A model generated the notes under the pieces. It saw only the letters and a list, made by a program, of their open reading frames with translations, had not been told where the DNA came from and searched no databases. Of a stretch of 64,000 bases of DNA, positions 9,942 to 18,086 are shown in pieces. Source of the DNA: Niastella vici (lineage in GTDB: Bacteria > Bacteroidota > Bacteroidia > Chitinophagales > Chitinophagaceae); assembly GCF_002077945.1 (NCBI RefSeq), contig NZ_LVYD01000065.1:1-64000 (forward strand). Direction: 5' to 3'. Each line of letters begins with the position of its first letter. Within the stretch, counting starts at the first letter, position 1. Made by a program: the position numbers and the translations under genes.

Positions 9942-10961
9942 TTATATAAGGGGGGTAAAATGGGCATTTTTTCCATATCGATTATATCTGAAAACACCTA
10001 AAGAATTATATATCTTGTAAAGCGAGATTCTATCAATCACCATAACAGGATCAAAAACAATACTTCCTGGATCAAACACGGTTTCACTGCCACCTATTTT
10101 TGCATCACCGGAACCTTCTTTATCTTCCTTGTCTTTATCATCTTTATCCCCTTCTTTTGTATCTTTGTCTTTATCCTTTCCATCCTTCGCCCCATCCTTC
10201 GTCCCATCTTTCGTCCCATCTTTCGTCCCATCTTTCGTCCCATCCTTCGTTCCATCTTTGGTCCCATCCTTCGACCCCTCTTTTCCACCTTTATCTTCTT
10301 TACATCCTGAACAACAATCAATAGCATTTACATTAAAATTGGGTGCAATCAACTGTGCAAGATCAGTTTCTTCATATAATTTATAAGTTAAAGATGGACG
10401 GTGCTCAAAAGTTATAAAAGTAGAGTAACGAATAACTGACCGATTGTCTCCAAAATAATCATGTAATTCACTTTCTGCTAAAAATTCCACTGGAATTCTT
10501 CTTTCTTTAATTTTTCGATTTAAATCCTCGACAAAACCATGATGGCTTTTTTCCGAATGAGCTTGCTTATAAAATACTATTTTCTTTACAGGCATTTTTT
10601 GCAGCGCATTCATTATAAGCGCCAGTAGTTGTACCTGCACATTCTTTATTTCTCTGGGGGTTTCTGCATTGATAAGCAAATACGGAATAAAGAGCGAATG
10701 GGGATACTTCTTTAAATCCAAGATGACAGAACCCACCACCATATCGTCTTTTACTCTTCTTACCATGATAAGGGACAGATTCAACATGGCATCGCTAATT
10801 AAAGCAGTATGGAATCGGCTGGAATAAAAAGAACCAAAGTCTTTAGGCCAAAGTACTTCAGCTATTGCATTAAAATCATCTCGTCCCTCACCTATGTGAA
10901 AAAAATATTCCTTTTCAGAACTATGATTTTTTTCAAAATCATGAAAATGATTTCGTTCCAT
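9942..10961 (-). CDS. Repeat-tailed protein, possible modification substrate
   Basis: First gene of the minus-strand operon, 339 residues. Residues 1-205 form a folded domain that looks like an acyltransferase-type (GNAT-like) fold but with no motif clear enough to name it. Then come CCSGC (C216, C217, C220), a Lys/Asp/Glu/Gly-rich tail with six KDGT units plus one KDGA (231-258), more KD/KE-rich sequence to about 285, and a final ordered segment with Tyr and Asn (SLYKIYNSLGVFRYNRYG). Dense Thr, Lys and Asp are exactly the residues joined by ATP-grasp graspetide ligases. With a ligase, a partner and an oxygenase downstream, a substrate role is attractive but unproven. It has no signal peptide. 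Confidence 0.6.
   Translation of the reverse strand: MERNHFHDFEKNHSSEKEYFFHIGEGRDDFNAIAEVLWPKDFGSFYSSRFHTALISDAMLNLSLIMVRRVKDDMVVGSVILDLKKYPHSLFIPYLLINAETPREIKNVQVQLLALIMNALQKMPVKKIVFYKQAHSEKSHHGFVEDLNRKIKERRIPVEFLAESELHDYFGDNRSVIRYSTFITFEHRPSLTYKLYEETDLAQLIAPNFNVNAIDCCSGCKEDKGGKEGSKDGTKDGTKDGTKDGTKDGTKDGTKDGAKDGKDKDKDTKEGDKDDKDKEDKEGSGDAKIGGSETVFDPGSIVFDPVMVIDRISLYKIYNSLGVFRYNRYGKNAHFTPLI
10188..10271 (-). repeat. 12-bp coding minisatellite, seven units (KDGT/KDGA)
   Basis: Seven tandem 12-bp units encode KDGT six times and KDGA once (residues 231-258 of the repeat-tailed protein). Units differ only at silent third positions and in one Thr-to-Ala change, so the array is recent or homogenised and probably varies in copy number. 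Because the unit is a multiple of three, changes stay in frame. Confidence 0.95.
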
Positions 10962-12238
10962 AAAATATAGTTTAGTTGTTTATAAATCCCCACAGAGACA
11001 AATGCTACACCAACAAGGGTGTAACCAATAACTTCACTAAAACTTTCTGGCTTTCAGAATTTAAGTAAATATTGACTTGACGATTTTAAAAATTAAATGT
11101 CTACTCTTTTATTGGACCTTCGGCTATTCCATTTATTGAGCACCATTTTAGGGGGAAGGATTAATTCTTTAACTGTAGAGTATTTTCCCCTGTTGTATGA
11201 AACAATATAAATTTACAACTCTGTCCTAAATTAAAAATCGGTAAAAACACCCTATTTTCACTTAGTTTTTACTGTATATAAGCGCCTGACAAAATGATAT
11301 ACTAAATATTCTCTTTATAATTTTTTGCAAAATTGAACAACAGTTATTTTTGTATGATTGAATTTTGTAGCTTTTAACCTTATTATTCTAGTATTAAATC
11401 TTTTTTCATCTACTTTCTAGCCCTCATGTTGTTGTAACAGAGCGTTTATGTAAAGTTGCTTTTAAATAAAAAAGGACCCATGTTATGCGATCCTTTTACG
11501 TGAGGTTCCAAGCAGACTCGTCGAGCCGTATAATTAATTGAGAATAAACTTGTGCCATTTTTTAGTCGATTAATGGTCAATCAAAACGATCCTTCTAACC
11601 TACAAACACAATCGCACAAAAATTTCTGTCACGGCCGATTAGATCAATGAAGTAAAAAATCTAGATGTTTTCCTTTTTGATAAATACTTAGAAACACTAA
11701 CCGTATTAGTTTGGAGCGAAAGTCCAGAGATTAATGATAGCTCGACATTATTTCTTTTATTTTTCCATAGACTCACCCCCTTGATCTTACTAGAATAAAT
11801 AAACTGTTCAAGCTCTTAAGCATTGAACGGAGTAGGAAAGCGCTGGTTAAATTAATTACAAGTGTTTACAAGGTTGTACAATGAGGATTATTTTATAAAG
11901 GTTGCATTGGCGTAAATATTCACAATAAAGCCCGCTATATTCATTAGGCAGCTGCGGTAATGGCAATTGTTTTGTACTACCTTCCATGATCTGCTTAGCA
12001 ATCGCGCAGTATAAAACGCCTACAGCCGGATCGGACCAAAAAAAATACACAAGTGTTCCCAAAAGGGTGTTTTGTCATTTGTTAGTTCCGGTGTTTGTAG
12101 GTTTCTTGTCCCTTTCTACTCGCCAAAATTTGTAAAAGCTGTAAATTTGCTTCTCTCTCTGCTGTTCTATCATTTATAGGCCTTTTCTTAGCTTATCCTT
12201 CCACAAGCGCCCTTTGATCGCATTAAAACTTTGCGAAC
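10962..12238. other. Intergenic stretch, about 1.3 kb
   Basis: Between the divergent repeat-protein operon and the recombinase at 12239 I see no convincing gene. A short minus-strand frame at 11856-12062 (68 codons) has no recognisable motif. An imperfect AAAAGGA/TCCTTTT hairpin lies near 11471-11500. The last ~70 bp before 12239 resemble the sequence before 45819 (shared CCTTTT, TTATCCTT and CCCTTTGAT-like blocks), suggesting a conserved recombinase promoter and leader. Confidence 0.5.
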
Positions 12239-13531
12239 ATGCGACAGCCAATAAAATTAATCATCAAAAAAGGGAATGTGCATAAAGATGAGACCAGCCC
12301 GATTTTTGTACAATACTGTTATTCAACACAAAAAAGGGTTTTACTTAGCACAGATATAAACATCCCTGCAAAATATTGGAATAAAAAAACTTGCTCCATA
12401 CTGACCTCCTTACCTACGCAATACGGAGATCCGAAAAGGCTTGAAGCGGATTTGCGAGCTAAGCTTAGGCGGGCTGAACAAATTGTTGACTATGCTTTTC
12501 AGGATGCCAATACCAACCCTATACGATTTTTAAAACGGTACTTTAAAGAAGGAGATGATCAATATTTGCATCATGTTGATTATGATAATAACATAAAGGA
12601 TGTGTTTTACCAGATGGACCTGTATATTGAAAGTAAAACAGGATTGGTTAAAGACGCGACCTTATCTACACTAAGGCAAATGAAGCGGCATGTACAAGCT
12701 TTTCAGCGCTATAAAAAAAAGAAATTCACCTTTGATTCGTTTGGCCTGGACTTTTATCAAAAATTTGTCAAATACCTTACCTATGACATTCCGGTACTCC
12801 GGCGCAATAAACCTACCAAGGGACTTAGAATTAACACCATTGGCAAAACGATCAAACACTTCAAGTCTTTTTTGAAGGATCGCATGGCCAGAAAGATAAT
12901 CCCCTATACGGATTTGAGTTTTTTTAAGTACATGGAAGAGGAGGTGGACGCCGTGTACCTGGATTGGAATGAGCTCTCCACAATTTATCATTTAGATCTA
13001 TCCAGGAAACCTTATTTAATTAAATACCGGGATTTGTTGGTACTAGCTTGTCTGACCGGCTTTCGGTTTGGAGATTTTACCAACCTCAACGCAAGCATTT
13101 TAAGAAATGGGCTGCTGCATGTCTGCCAAGAAAAAACGGGTGGAACGGTCATTGCCCCCCTTCATGCAGATGCGCAGAAGATCCTGATCGATCAGTACAA
13201 CTTGAAACTCCCACGGGTTAGTGAAGCCAACTTTAATTTCTATATCAAAGAGGTTGTCCGCCTGGCGGGTATTACGCAGCCGGTGTCCATCACGCATAAA
13301 AAAGGAAACACAGTAGAGGAGGAAATCCGACCAAAATTTGCCTGGGTATCCTCTCATATTGGCCGCCGCTCTTTTTGCACCAATGAGTACCTAGCTGGCA
13401 CACCTGCTGATTTGATCATGACCGTTAGCGGGCACAAATCTGAAAAGGCGTTTCGCAGGTATATCAAAGCAGACCAGCTGCAAAAAGCTACCCTGATAAA
13501 AAAGCTATGGGACAACCGGCCTGGCCTGTAA
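12239..13531 (+). CDS. Tyrosine recombinase (integrase), intact
   Basis: A 430-residue Bacteroidota-type tyrosine recombinase. The N-terminal arm-binding domain (about 1-110, opening MRQPIKLIIKKG), the SAM-like core-binding domain (about 120-215) and the catalytic domain are all present. Catalytic residues are R276 (CLTGFRFGDF), K299 (CQEKTGG), H373 and R376 (SSHIGRRSF), H399 (SGHKSEKAF) and the nucleophile Y408 (FRRYIKAD). It should cut and rejoin DNA at att-type sites. It is the full-length reference for the fragments at 489-1409 and 45819-46271 and is paralogous to 14230-15531. All copies point the same way. Confidence 0.93.
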   Translation: MRQPIKLIIKKGNVHKDETSPIFVQYCYSTQKRVLLSTDINIPAKYWNKKTCSILTSLPTQYGDPKRLEADLRAKLRRAEQIVDYAFQDANTNPIRFLKRYFKEGDDQYLHHVDYDNNIKDVFYQMDLYIESKTGLVKDATLSTLRQMKRHVQAFQRYKKKKFTFDSFGLDFYQKFVKYLTYDIPVLRRNKPTKGLRINTIGKTIKHFKSFLKDRMARKIIPYTDLSFFKYMEEEVDAVYLDWNELSTIYHLDLSRKPYLIKYRDLLVLACLTGFRFGDFTNLNASILRNGLLHVCQEKTGGTVIAPLHADAQKILIDQYNLKLPRVSEANFNFYIKEVVRLAGITQPVSITHKKGNTVEEEIRPKFAWVSSHIGRRSFCTNEYLAGTPADLIMTVSGHKSEKAFRRYIKADQLQKATLIKKLWDNRPGL

Positions 13532-14229
13532 CGCTGGAGATCTACTAAAAACAATAACAATCAACGCTTGCCAGCAGCTTTCGTTTTGTAGCGAATTGTG
13601 AGGCATTTAAGCATCCAAGACCGGCCGGTAGCATTTAAAGCAATTACAGCGCTTTGTGGGATCAAGGCACTTCAATCATCATAGCTCAATCAAGGTCTAT
13701 CATTAATGGGCAAAGTCTATCGAAATTTCGAGAGAAGTCTATCTAGGTTCATGGGCCAGTGGCCATATTGTTGGTTGACCATCACAAGGAGAGGTAATCA
13801 GTTACAATTCATTAGCGCTCCTAAAGAGATGTTATGACAAAATGACTCAAGGCCGTTCAAGTCCTTTTGATTTATATATTTTTAAGCAGATAGACTAAAA
13901 TAGACTTTCGCAAGCGACCGGGAAACCAACGATTATTACCAATGAAAAATAAAGTGATTCACTTTTTGGAGGAAGCGAAAATAGCGGCAGTTTGATAGAC
14001 TAAAAAACAACCCTAAAATCGCTGAAACCCGCGCTGGGCGCTGGTTTCAAGCGATTATTAAGCGGACCGGACGGCAAATTGAACCCATTTTTGAACTGGT
14101 CTTAACTGGACTTAACCTTACGGTAAATCGCTGTTTTTCAATATTCTGCAACGTTTTTCGCAGGAAAACAGCGATAGCTTTACCTAACAGGAATGCACTT
14201 TTAGAGAACAAAATGAGACCTGTTAGATT
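13532..14229. other. Inter-recombinase region, about 700 bp
   Basis: No gene is seen between the two complete recombinases. It carries repeated GTCTATC heptamers (listed separately), a CG-rich palindromic patch (ACCGGCCGGT at about 13620), and small inverted repeats such as AAAGTG-ATT-CACTTT near 13951-13965. These fit an att-like or regulatory region for the recombinases. Confidence 0.45.
13695..14000. repeat. GTCTATC heptamers in both orientations, possible recombinase arm sites
   Basis: GTCTATC occurs at 13695-13701, 13715-13721 and 13737-13743, spaced 20 and 22 bp, so on one face of the helix. The inverse GATAGAC occurs at 13889-13895 and 13994-14000, both followed by TAAAA. Another inverse copy is at 1574-1580 downstream of the truncated recombinase. 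Direct and inverted short repeats beside an integrase gene are typical of arm-type binding sites. Confidence 0.45.
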
Positions 14230-15531
14230 ATGCGCAGACACCCACTTACACTCATCGTAAAAAAGGGAAAAGTAAGAAAAGACGGAACCAGTATCGTCTT
14301 CTTGCAGTATTGTTATTCCGACAAACAGAGACCACTGCTTGATACCGGGGTGGCTATACCACCTGCTTACTGGAACAAAAAAAGCCGAAAGATTTCGGAC
14401 AGCCTTCCGGCTGAATATGGTAACGTCGAAGCATTGGAGACGATTCTAACTACCAAGCTCCGAAAGGCTGAAGACATGATCAACGAAGCCCTTAAGAGAA
14501 AAGTATCGCCCGTAGAATTCTTAAAAATAAATTTTCCCCTGGCCGATAATTGGCTATTGAGCCAATTAAAAGAAAATAAAGATGAATTGAACGTGTACAG
14601 CCAGTTCGATAATTATAAAGAGGAAAGAAGAACAGAAGTGTCCAAAGCCACCCTCAATGTAATTGGAATGGTTAAACACCACCTTAAGAGCTTTGAGAAA
14701 TATTCAGGTAAGGCAATCACCTTCGACAGCTTTGACTTTGATTTTTACCGAGAGTTTGTAAAGTTTCTCACCTATGACTACGTTCTTTTAACCAGGAAGG
14801 AGATAACAAAAGGATTGCGTGTAAACAGCATCGGGAAAACCATTAAATGGCTAAAGGCATTTCTCAGAAACCGGATGGCCAAGAAAATAATTCCCTACAT
14901 AGACCTAACGCTATACCTGGGAATGGAAGAAGATACGGACGCGATTTACTTAAACTGGAAAGAAATATCTGCAATATATCGGCTGGATTTATCGAGCACC
15001 CCGGAAATGGAACATGTAAGGGACGAATTTATTTTAGGCTGTCTTACCGGCTTTCGATTTAGTGATTATAGCGAGGTGGCTCCTGAAGAGATTAGAGATG
15101 GGATGCTGTTCGTAAAACAACAAAAAACCACTGATCGCGTCGTTGTGCCACTGCGGCCTGAGGCTCTTGCCATTCTACGAAAATATAACATGCAAATGCC
15201 ACCAGTTAATAATGTTAACTTCAATTGCTGGATAAAGGAAGTAGCCAAACTTGCTGAAATAAACGAACCGATCAAATTTTCGTATAAGCGGGGTAATGTA
15301 ATAATAGAGGAAATCCGACCAAAATATGCCTGGGTTACCTCGCATACCTGCAGGCGTTCTTTCTGCACAAATGAGTTTTTGGACGGTACACCAATCACCT
15401 TAATTATGGCTATTAGCGGGCACAAGACAGAGAAAGCCTTCAGGAAATATATTAAAGCGGATGCCCTTGAAAAGGCTTTGATGATCCAGAAGATATGGAA
15501 GGATAGGCCATCATGGCAACGTGCTGGATAG
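14230..15531 (+). CDS. Tyrosine recombinase (integrase), paralogue
   Basis: A 433-residue recombinase of the same family as 12239-13531 but clearly more diverged, so not a recent duplicate. The arm-binding domain opens MRRHPLTLIVKKGKV. Catalytic residues are R276 (CLTGFRFSDY), K299 (KQQKTTD), H372 and R375 (TSHTCRRSF), H398 (SGHKTEKAF) and Y407 (FRKYIKAD). It has a short extra tail (WQRAG). It lies at the left edge of the copper-resistance block and is a good candidate for the enzyme that moved it, which is inference from position. Confidence 0.92.
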   Translation: MRRHPLTLIVKKGKVRKDGTSIVFLQYCYSDKQRPLLDTGVAIPPAYWNKKSRKISDSLPAEYGNVEALETILTTKLRKAEDMINEALKRKVSPVEFLKINFPLADNWLLSQLKENKDELNVYSQFDNYKEERRTEVSKATLNVIGMVKHHLKSFEKYSGKAITFDSFDFDFYREFVKFLTYDYVLLTRKEITKGLRVNSIGKTIKWLKAFLRNRMAKKIIPYIDLTLYLGMEEDTDAIYLNWKEISAIYRLDLSSTPEMEHVRDEFILGCLTGFRFSDYSEVAPEEIRDGMLFVKQQKTTDRVVVPLRPEALAILRKYNMQMPPVNNVNFNCWIKEVAKLAEINEPIKFSYKRGNVIIEEIRPKYAWVTSHTCRRSFCTNEFLDGTPITLIMAISGHKTEKAFRKYIKADALEKALMIQKIWKDRPSWQRAG

Positions 15532-15596
15532 ATTACCTATTACAATTGTCGAATTTTTAAACCCCAAGTCTTACGGCCCCCGAACCGCATAACTAA

Positions 15597-15776
15597 ATCT
15601 GGTCTGCACTCCATTTATTCTGCAGCAACCCAATAGACATATGTAAACACTGTGCCGAGGAATGTGAAAAACATTCTCACATGGAGCACTGCTGTCAATG
15701 GGCCGAAATCTGCCGACGATGTGCTGAACTATGTGTGCAACGGCTACTCATGCCTGAGCGTATTGTTGTCAGGTAA
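15597..15776 (+). pseudogene. Four-helix-bundle copper-storage protein (DUF326/Csp-like), C-terminal remnant
   Basis: A start-less frame from about 15597 to a stop at 15774-15776 encodes the C-terminal Cys-rich helices of a DUF326/Csp-like copper-binding protein. The pattern is DICKHCAEECEKH, HMEHCCQWAEIC, then RRCAELC, with CxxC and CxxxC spacing typical of the family. The N-terminal half is absent. Full-length members of about 110-130 residues store many Cu(I) ions in a helical bundle. This remnant marks the left edge of the copper island and shows that its end is eroded. Confidence 0.75.
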
Positions 15777-15827
15777 GATATCACGCTGATCTACCTGGCT
15801 TATTTATTATTAAATTTATATCACCTT

Positions 15828-15862
15828 ATAATTATATAACATCTGCCCATAATTATATAACA
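15828..15862. promoter_or_regulatory. Direct AT-rich repeat pair, 21 bp apart
   Basis: ATAATTATATAACA occurs at 15828-15841 and 15849-15862, two helical turns apart, about 130 bp before the first intact gene of the copper island. Identical repeats at this spacing suggest a dimeric regulator or an upstream promoter element. No binding protein can be named. Confidence 0.35.
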
Positions 15863-15945
15863 AGAGTAATTCTCAATAAATGTAATTTCACATTAAGTAT
15901 TTGATAGTTGGTTGTAAATCAATATATTATAGGTGATTTATCAAT

Positions 15946-15981
15946 TTTGCAACTTTAAAACCGAACACTTCCATACTTTTG
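15946..15981 (+). promoter_or_regulatory. Possible Bacteroidota promoter for the copper island
   Basis: TACTTTTG at 15974-15981 fits the Bacteroidota -7 box TAnnTTTG, with a TTTG at 15946-15949 upstream. The spacing is a little longer than usual. Transcription would start a few bases before the ATG at 15995. Confidence 0.4.
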
Positions 15982-15994
15982 TTCTACTGTTATC

Positions 15995-16333
15995 ATGGCT
16001 AATGAACACCACAAGCATGAAAAAGACCATGGCCATCATTCGCATAAATCAATTCCATTAAGCTTTCTATCGGGGTCCAAAATAAAAGGTCCTGTTGAGG
16101 ACTGCAGTGCCGGGCAGGTAACTGATTTTGCAAAATTAGATAAGTCAGTAAGTTATAATAATTTAATAATTAAAGCGCCAGTTTCCTTTATAATACTGGC
16201 ATATAACGACTTCCTTAATTTAGAAAGCGGACAGATCAAACCCTTTTTCAATTCCAAATTCCAGTTTGTCCGACGAAGTTGCTTTCTCAACGATATTAAT
16301 ATTCGAATTGCGATCCAATCTTTTCAGATTTGA
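15995..16333 (+). CDS. His-rich small protein, likely metal-related
   Basis: A 112-residue protein with a His-rich N-terminus (HHKHEKDHGHHSHK) able to bind metal ions. No signal peptide is evident from this start, although a signal could have been lost. The C-terminus IRIAIQSFQI is almost identical to the end of the His-rich protein at 24206-24742 (IRILIQSFQI), so both belong to a family seen in metal-resistance loci. The middle (about 55-85) is ordinary and unrecognised. It may itself be rearranged, since its relative is longer and has a clear signal peptide. Confidence 0.55.
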   Translation: MANEHHKHEKDHGHHSHKSIPLSFLSGSKIKGPVEDCSAGQVTDFAKLDKSVSYNNLIIKAPVSFIILAYNDFLNLESGQIKPFFNSKFQFVRRSCFLNDINIRIAIQSFQI

Positions 16334-16407
16334 TCTGGTTTAGTGTTTGCTGACATGATAGTTATCATGGCATGGATTATTCTTATAACATTAAATCAGG
16401 TTAAAAA

Positions 16408-16887
16408 ATGAAAAAGCTATTTTTTATAACCACCTTGTTGGTGGCGACTTTCGTACAAAAAGGTATCTCCCAGAATAGTACGCAATACCCTTTAACTCAA
16501 TTACTCGCCCAATATTACGGTATTAAAGACGCTTTGGTAATAGGAAATTCCAACCAGGCATCCATGAAAGCGGAAGAGTTCATTAAAACTGCTAATAGCA
16601 TTGATTATAAACAAATCTCTGAGGGAAATATCAATGCTTTGCTTAAAGATGCTACTCCCATCTCTGAAACAAAAGACATAAAAACCCAGCGCGAACATTT
16701 TGCAAATCTTTCAAATAATATGAAAGCCCTGGGTAAAACGGTAAAATTTTCTTCACCACCTGTTTACCAGCTTTATTGTCCCATGAAAAAGGCAAATTGG
16801 CTAAGCGACAATAAGGAGATAAAAAATCCTTATTTCGGCAGCTCGATGCTCACAGGCGGCAAAGTTGTAGCTACAATCAATAAATAA
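16408..16887 (+). CDS. Secreted DUF3347 protein
   Basis: A 159-residue protein with a signal peptide (MKKLFFITTLLVATF, cleavage after GISQ). The mature part matches the DUF3347 pattern: a helical N-terminal part (LLAQYYGIKDALVIGN), QREHFANLSNNM, then YCPMKKANWLSDNKEIKNPYFG. In Bacteroidota this domain often occurs at the C-terminus of CusB-type adaptors or alone in copper loci, where the CPM motif and conserved Met may bind copper. The next gene is a paralogue. Confidence 0.8.
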   Translation: MKKLFFITTLLVATFVQKGISQNSTQYPLTQLLAQYYGIKDALVIGNSNQASMKAEEFIKTANSIDYKQISEGNINALLKDATPISETKDIKTQREHFANLSNNMKALGKTVKFSSPPVYQLYCPMKKANWLSDNKEIKNPYFGSSMLTGGKVVATINK

Positions 16888-16965
16888 GACAGCTCATTAG
16901 AAAGTTAGGAGTTCTGTTGAGCAGGATTCCTAACTCTACATTTTTAAACAAAAAACTAAATTATT

Positions 16966-17568
16966 ATGAAAACTTTCCTTTCAATATTTTTTATGGCAGC
17001 TTCCTTATTTGCAGCCTCCTGCAATGGTAATAGTAATCCTGCAAAAGAAACTGACACAAAAAATGCTGATTCAACTACTACACAAGCTGCCCCAACTGGT
17101 AGTGAGCAAAAAACTACCGACACACCTGGTACCATTAATGATCTGGTAACAGGATACCTTAATTTAAAAAATGCTCTTGCCAGCGATGACGGAAAACAAG
17201 CTGCGACAGCCGCAAACGAAATGGGCAGCGCTTTGACTAAAGTTAACGCATCAGAATTAACGGGCGATCAAAAGAAAGTTTATGACGATGTAAAAGACGA
17301 TATAAAAGAACACGCGGAGCATATTGGCTCAAACGCCTCCAACATAGCCCATCAAAGAGAGCATTTTGATATGTTAAGTAAGGATATGATTGATTTGGTT
17401 AAAGCCACCGGCAGCTCTACTACCCTTTATCACGATTTCTGTCCAATGTATAATAATAAGAAAGGAGCGTCCTGGCTAAGTGAAAAAAAAGATATTAAAA
17501 ATCCTTACTTGGGTAAATCAATGCCAACATGCGGAGAAGTAAAAGAAGAATTTAAACCTAAAGGATGA
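16966..17568 (+). CDS. DUF3347 lipoprotein
   Basis: A 200-residue lipoprotein (signal then FAASC), with a Thr/Ala/Asp-rich linker (about 20-55) and a DUF3347 domain: LVTGYLNLKNALASDD, QREHFDMLSKDM, FCPMYNNKKGASWLSE, KDIKNPYLGKSMPTCGEV. It is probably periplasmic or outer-membrane-anchored and handles copper together with the paralogue just upstream. The stop overlaps the start of the next open frame by 4 bp, suggesting an original operon link to the haem-binding gene. Confidence 0.8.
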   Translation: MKTFLSIFFMAASLFAASCNGNSNPAKETDTKNADSTTTQAAPTGSEQKTTDTPGTINDLVTGYLNLKNALASDDGKQAATAANEMGSALTKVNASELTGDQKKVYDDVKDDIKEHAEHIGSNASNIAHQREHFDMLSKDMIDLVKATGSSTTLYHDFCPMYNNKKGASWLSEKKDIKNPYLGKSMPTCGEVKEEFKPKG

Positions 17569-18032
17569 AGCGATTAAAAAAAATATTACTGGGTTTGTTG
17601 ATTGTTTTTCTGCTTATTCAGTTCATTCAACCAGATAAGAACATAAATAGGCAAGAGCAATCAACAGATCTGGTAAAAACCGTTAATGTTCCCTATAATA
17701 TACAAGTAATTTTAAAGAATTCCTGTTACGATTGCCACAGTAACAGCACTCGCTATCCCTGGTATGCAAGGGTTCAGCCATTAGGATGGTTACTGGCAAA
17801 TCATATTAGGGAAGGAAAGGCAGAGCTGAATTTTAATGAATTTGGTTCTTACGCTTTAAGAAGGCAGATAAGTAAACTCAACGGAATCGGGTGCATATTG
17901 TTTTTTTTATGCGCAGAACAAAGTTATATATACCTGTCCAATGCATCCCCAAATAAAAATGGACAAGCCCGGCAAATGCCCGATCTGCGGAATGACCCTG
18001 GTAAAAAAACTGTGAAGGTTACTTCACCTTAA
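17565..18032 (+). pseudogene. Haem-binding-domain protein joined out of frame to a heavy-metal-binding domain tail
   Basis: The open frame opens as a normal membrane-anchored haem-binding protein (Haem_bd): an N-terminal anchor (LLGLLIVFLLIQFI), then SCYDCHSNSTRYPWYARVQP with one CxxCH haem motif and HIREGKAELNFNEFG. After [10 protein letters not shown], where the family continues for about 50 more residues, the frame becomes nonsense. In another frame, 17929-18015 encodes a heavy-metal-binding domain ([18 protein letters not shown], then a stop). The simplest reading is a deletion that removed the end of one gene and the start of the next. Confidence 0.75.
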
Positions 18033-18086
18033 AACCAACCGGGTAATGAAAATAAACCAATCCGGCAGGAGGAACCAAAGGATCAA

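Noticed and set aside
10188-10271. CRISPR-like repeats
   Set aside because: Units are contiguous 12-mers without spacers, inside a coding frame.
10094-10386. Open frames in the other frames across the KDGT repeat
   Set aside because: They arise from the 12-bp repeat and have low-complexity products; the frame with the folded domain and the operon spacing is the real one.
11856-12062. Minus-strand 68-codon frame before the integrase
   Set aside because: No motif, signal or neighbour support; it lies in an AT-rich gene-free region that holds the integrase leader.
17565-18032. A single 155-residue haem protein
   Set aside because: After LNGI the frame has no family match, and the metal-binding tail is in a different frame, so it is a deletion chimera.
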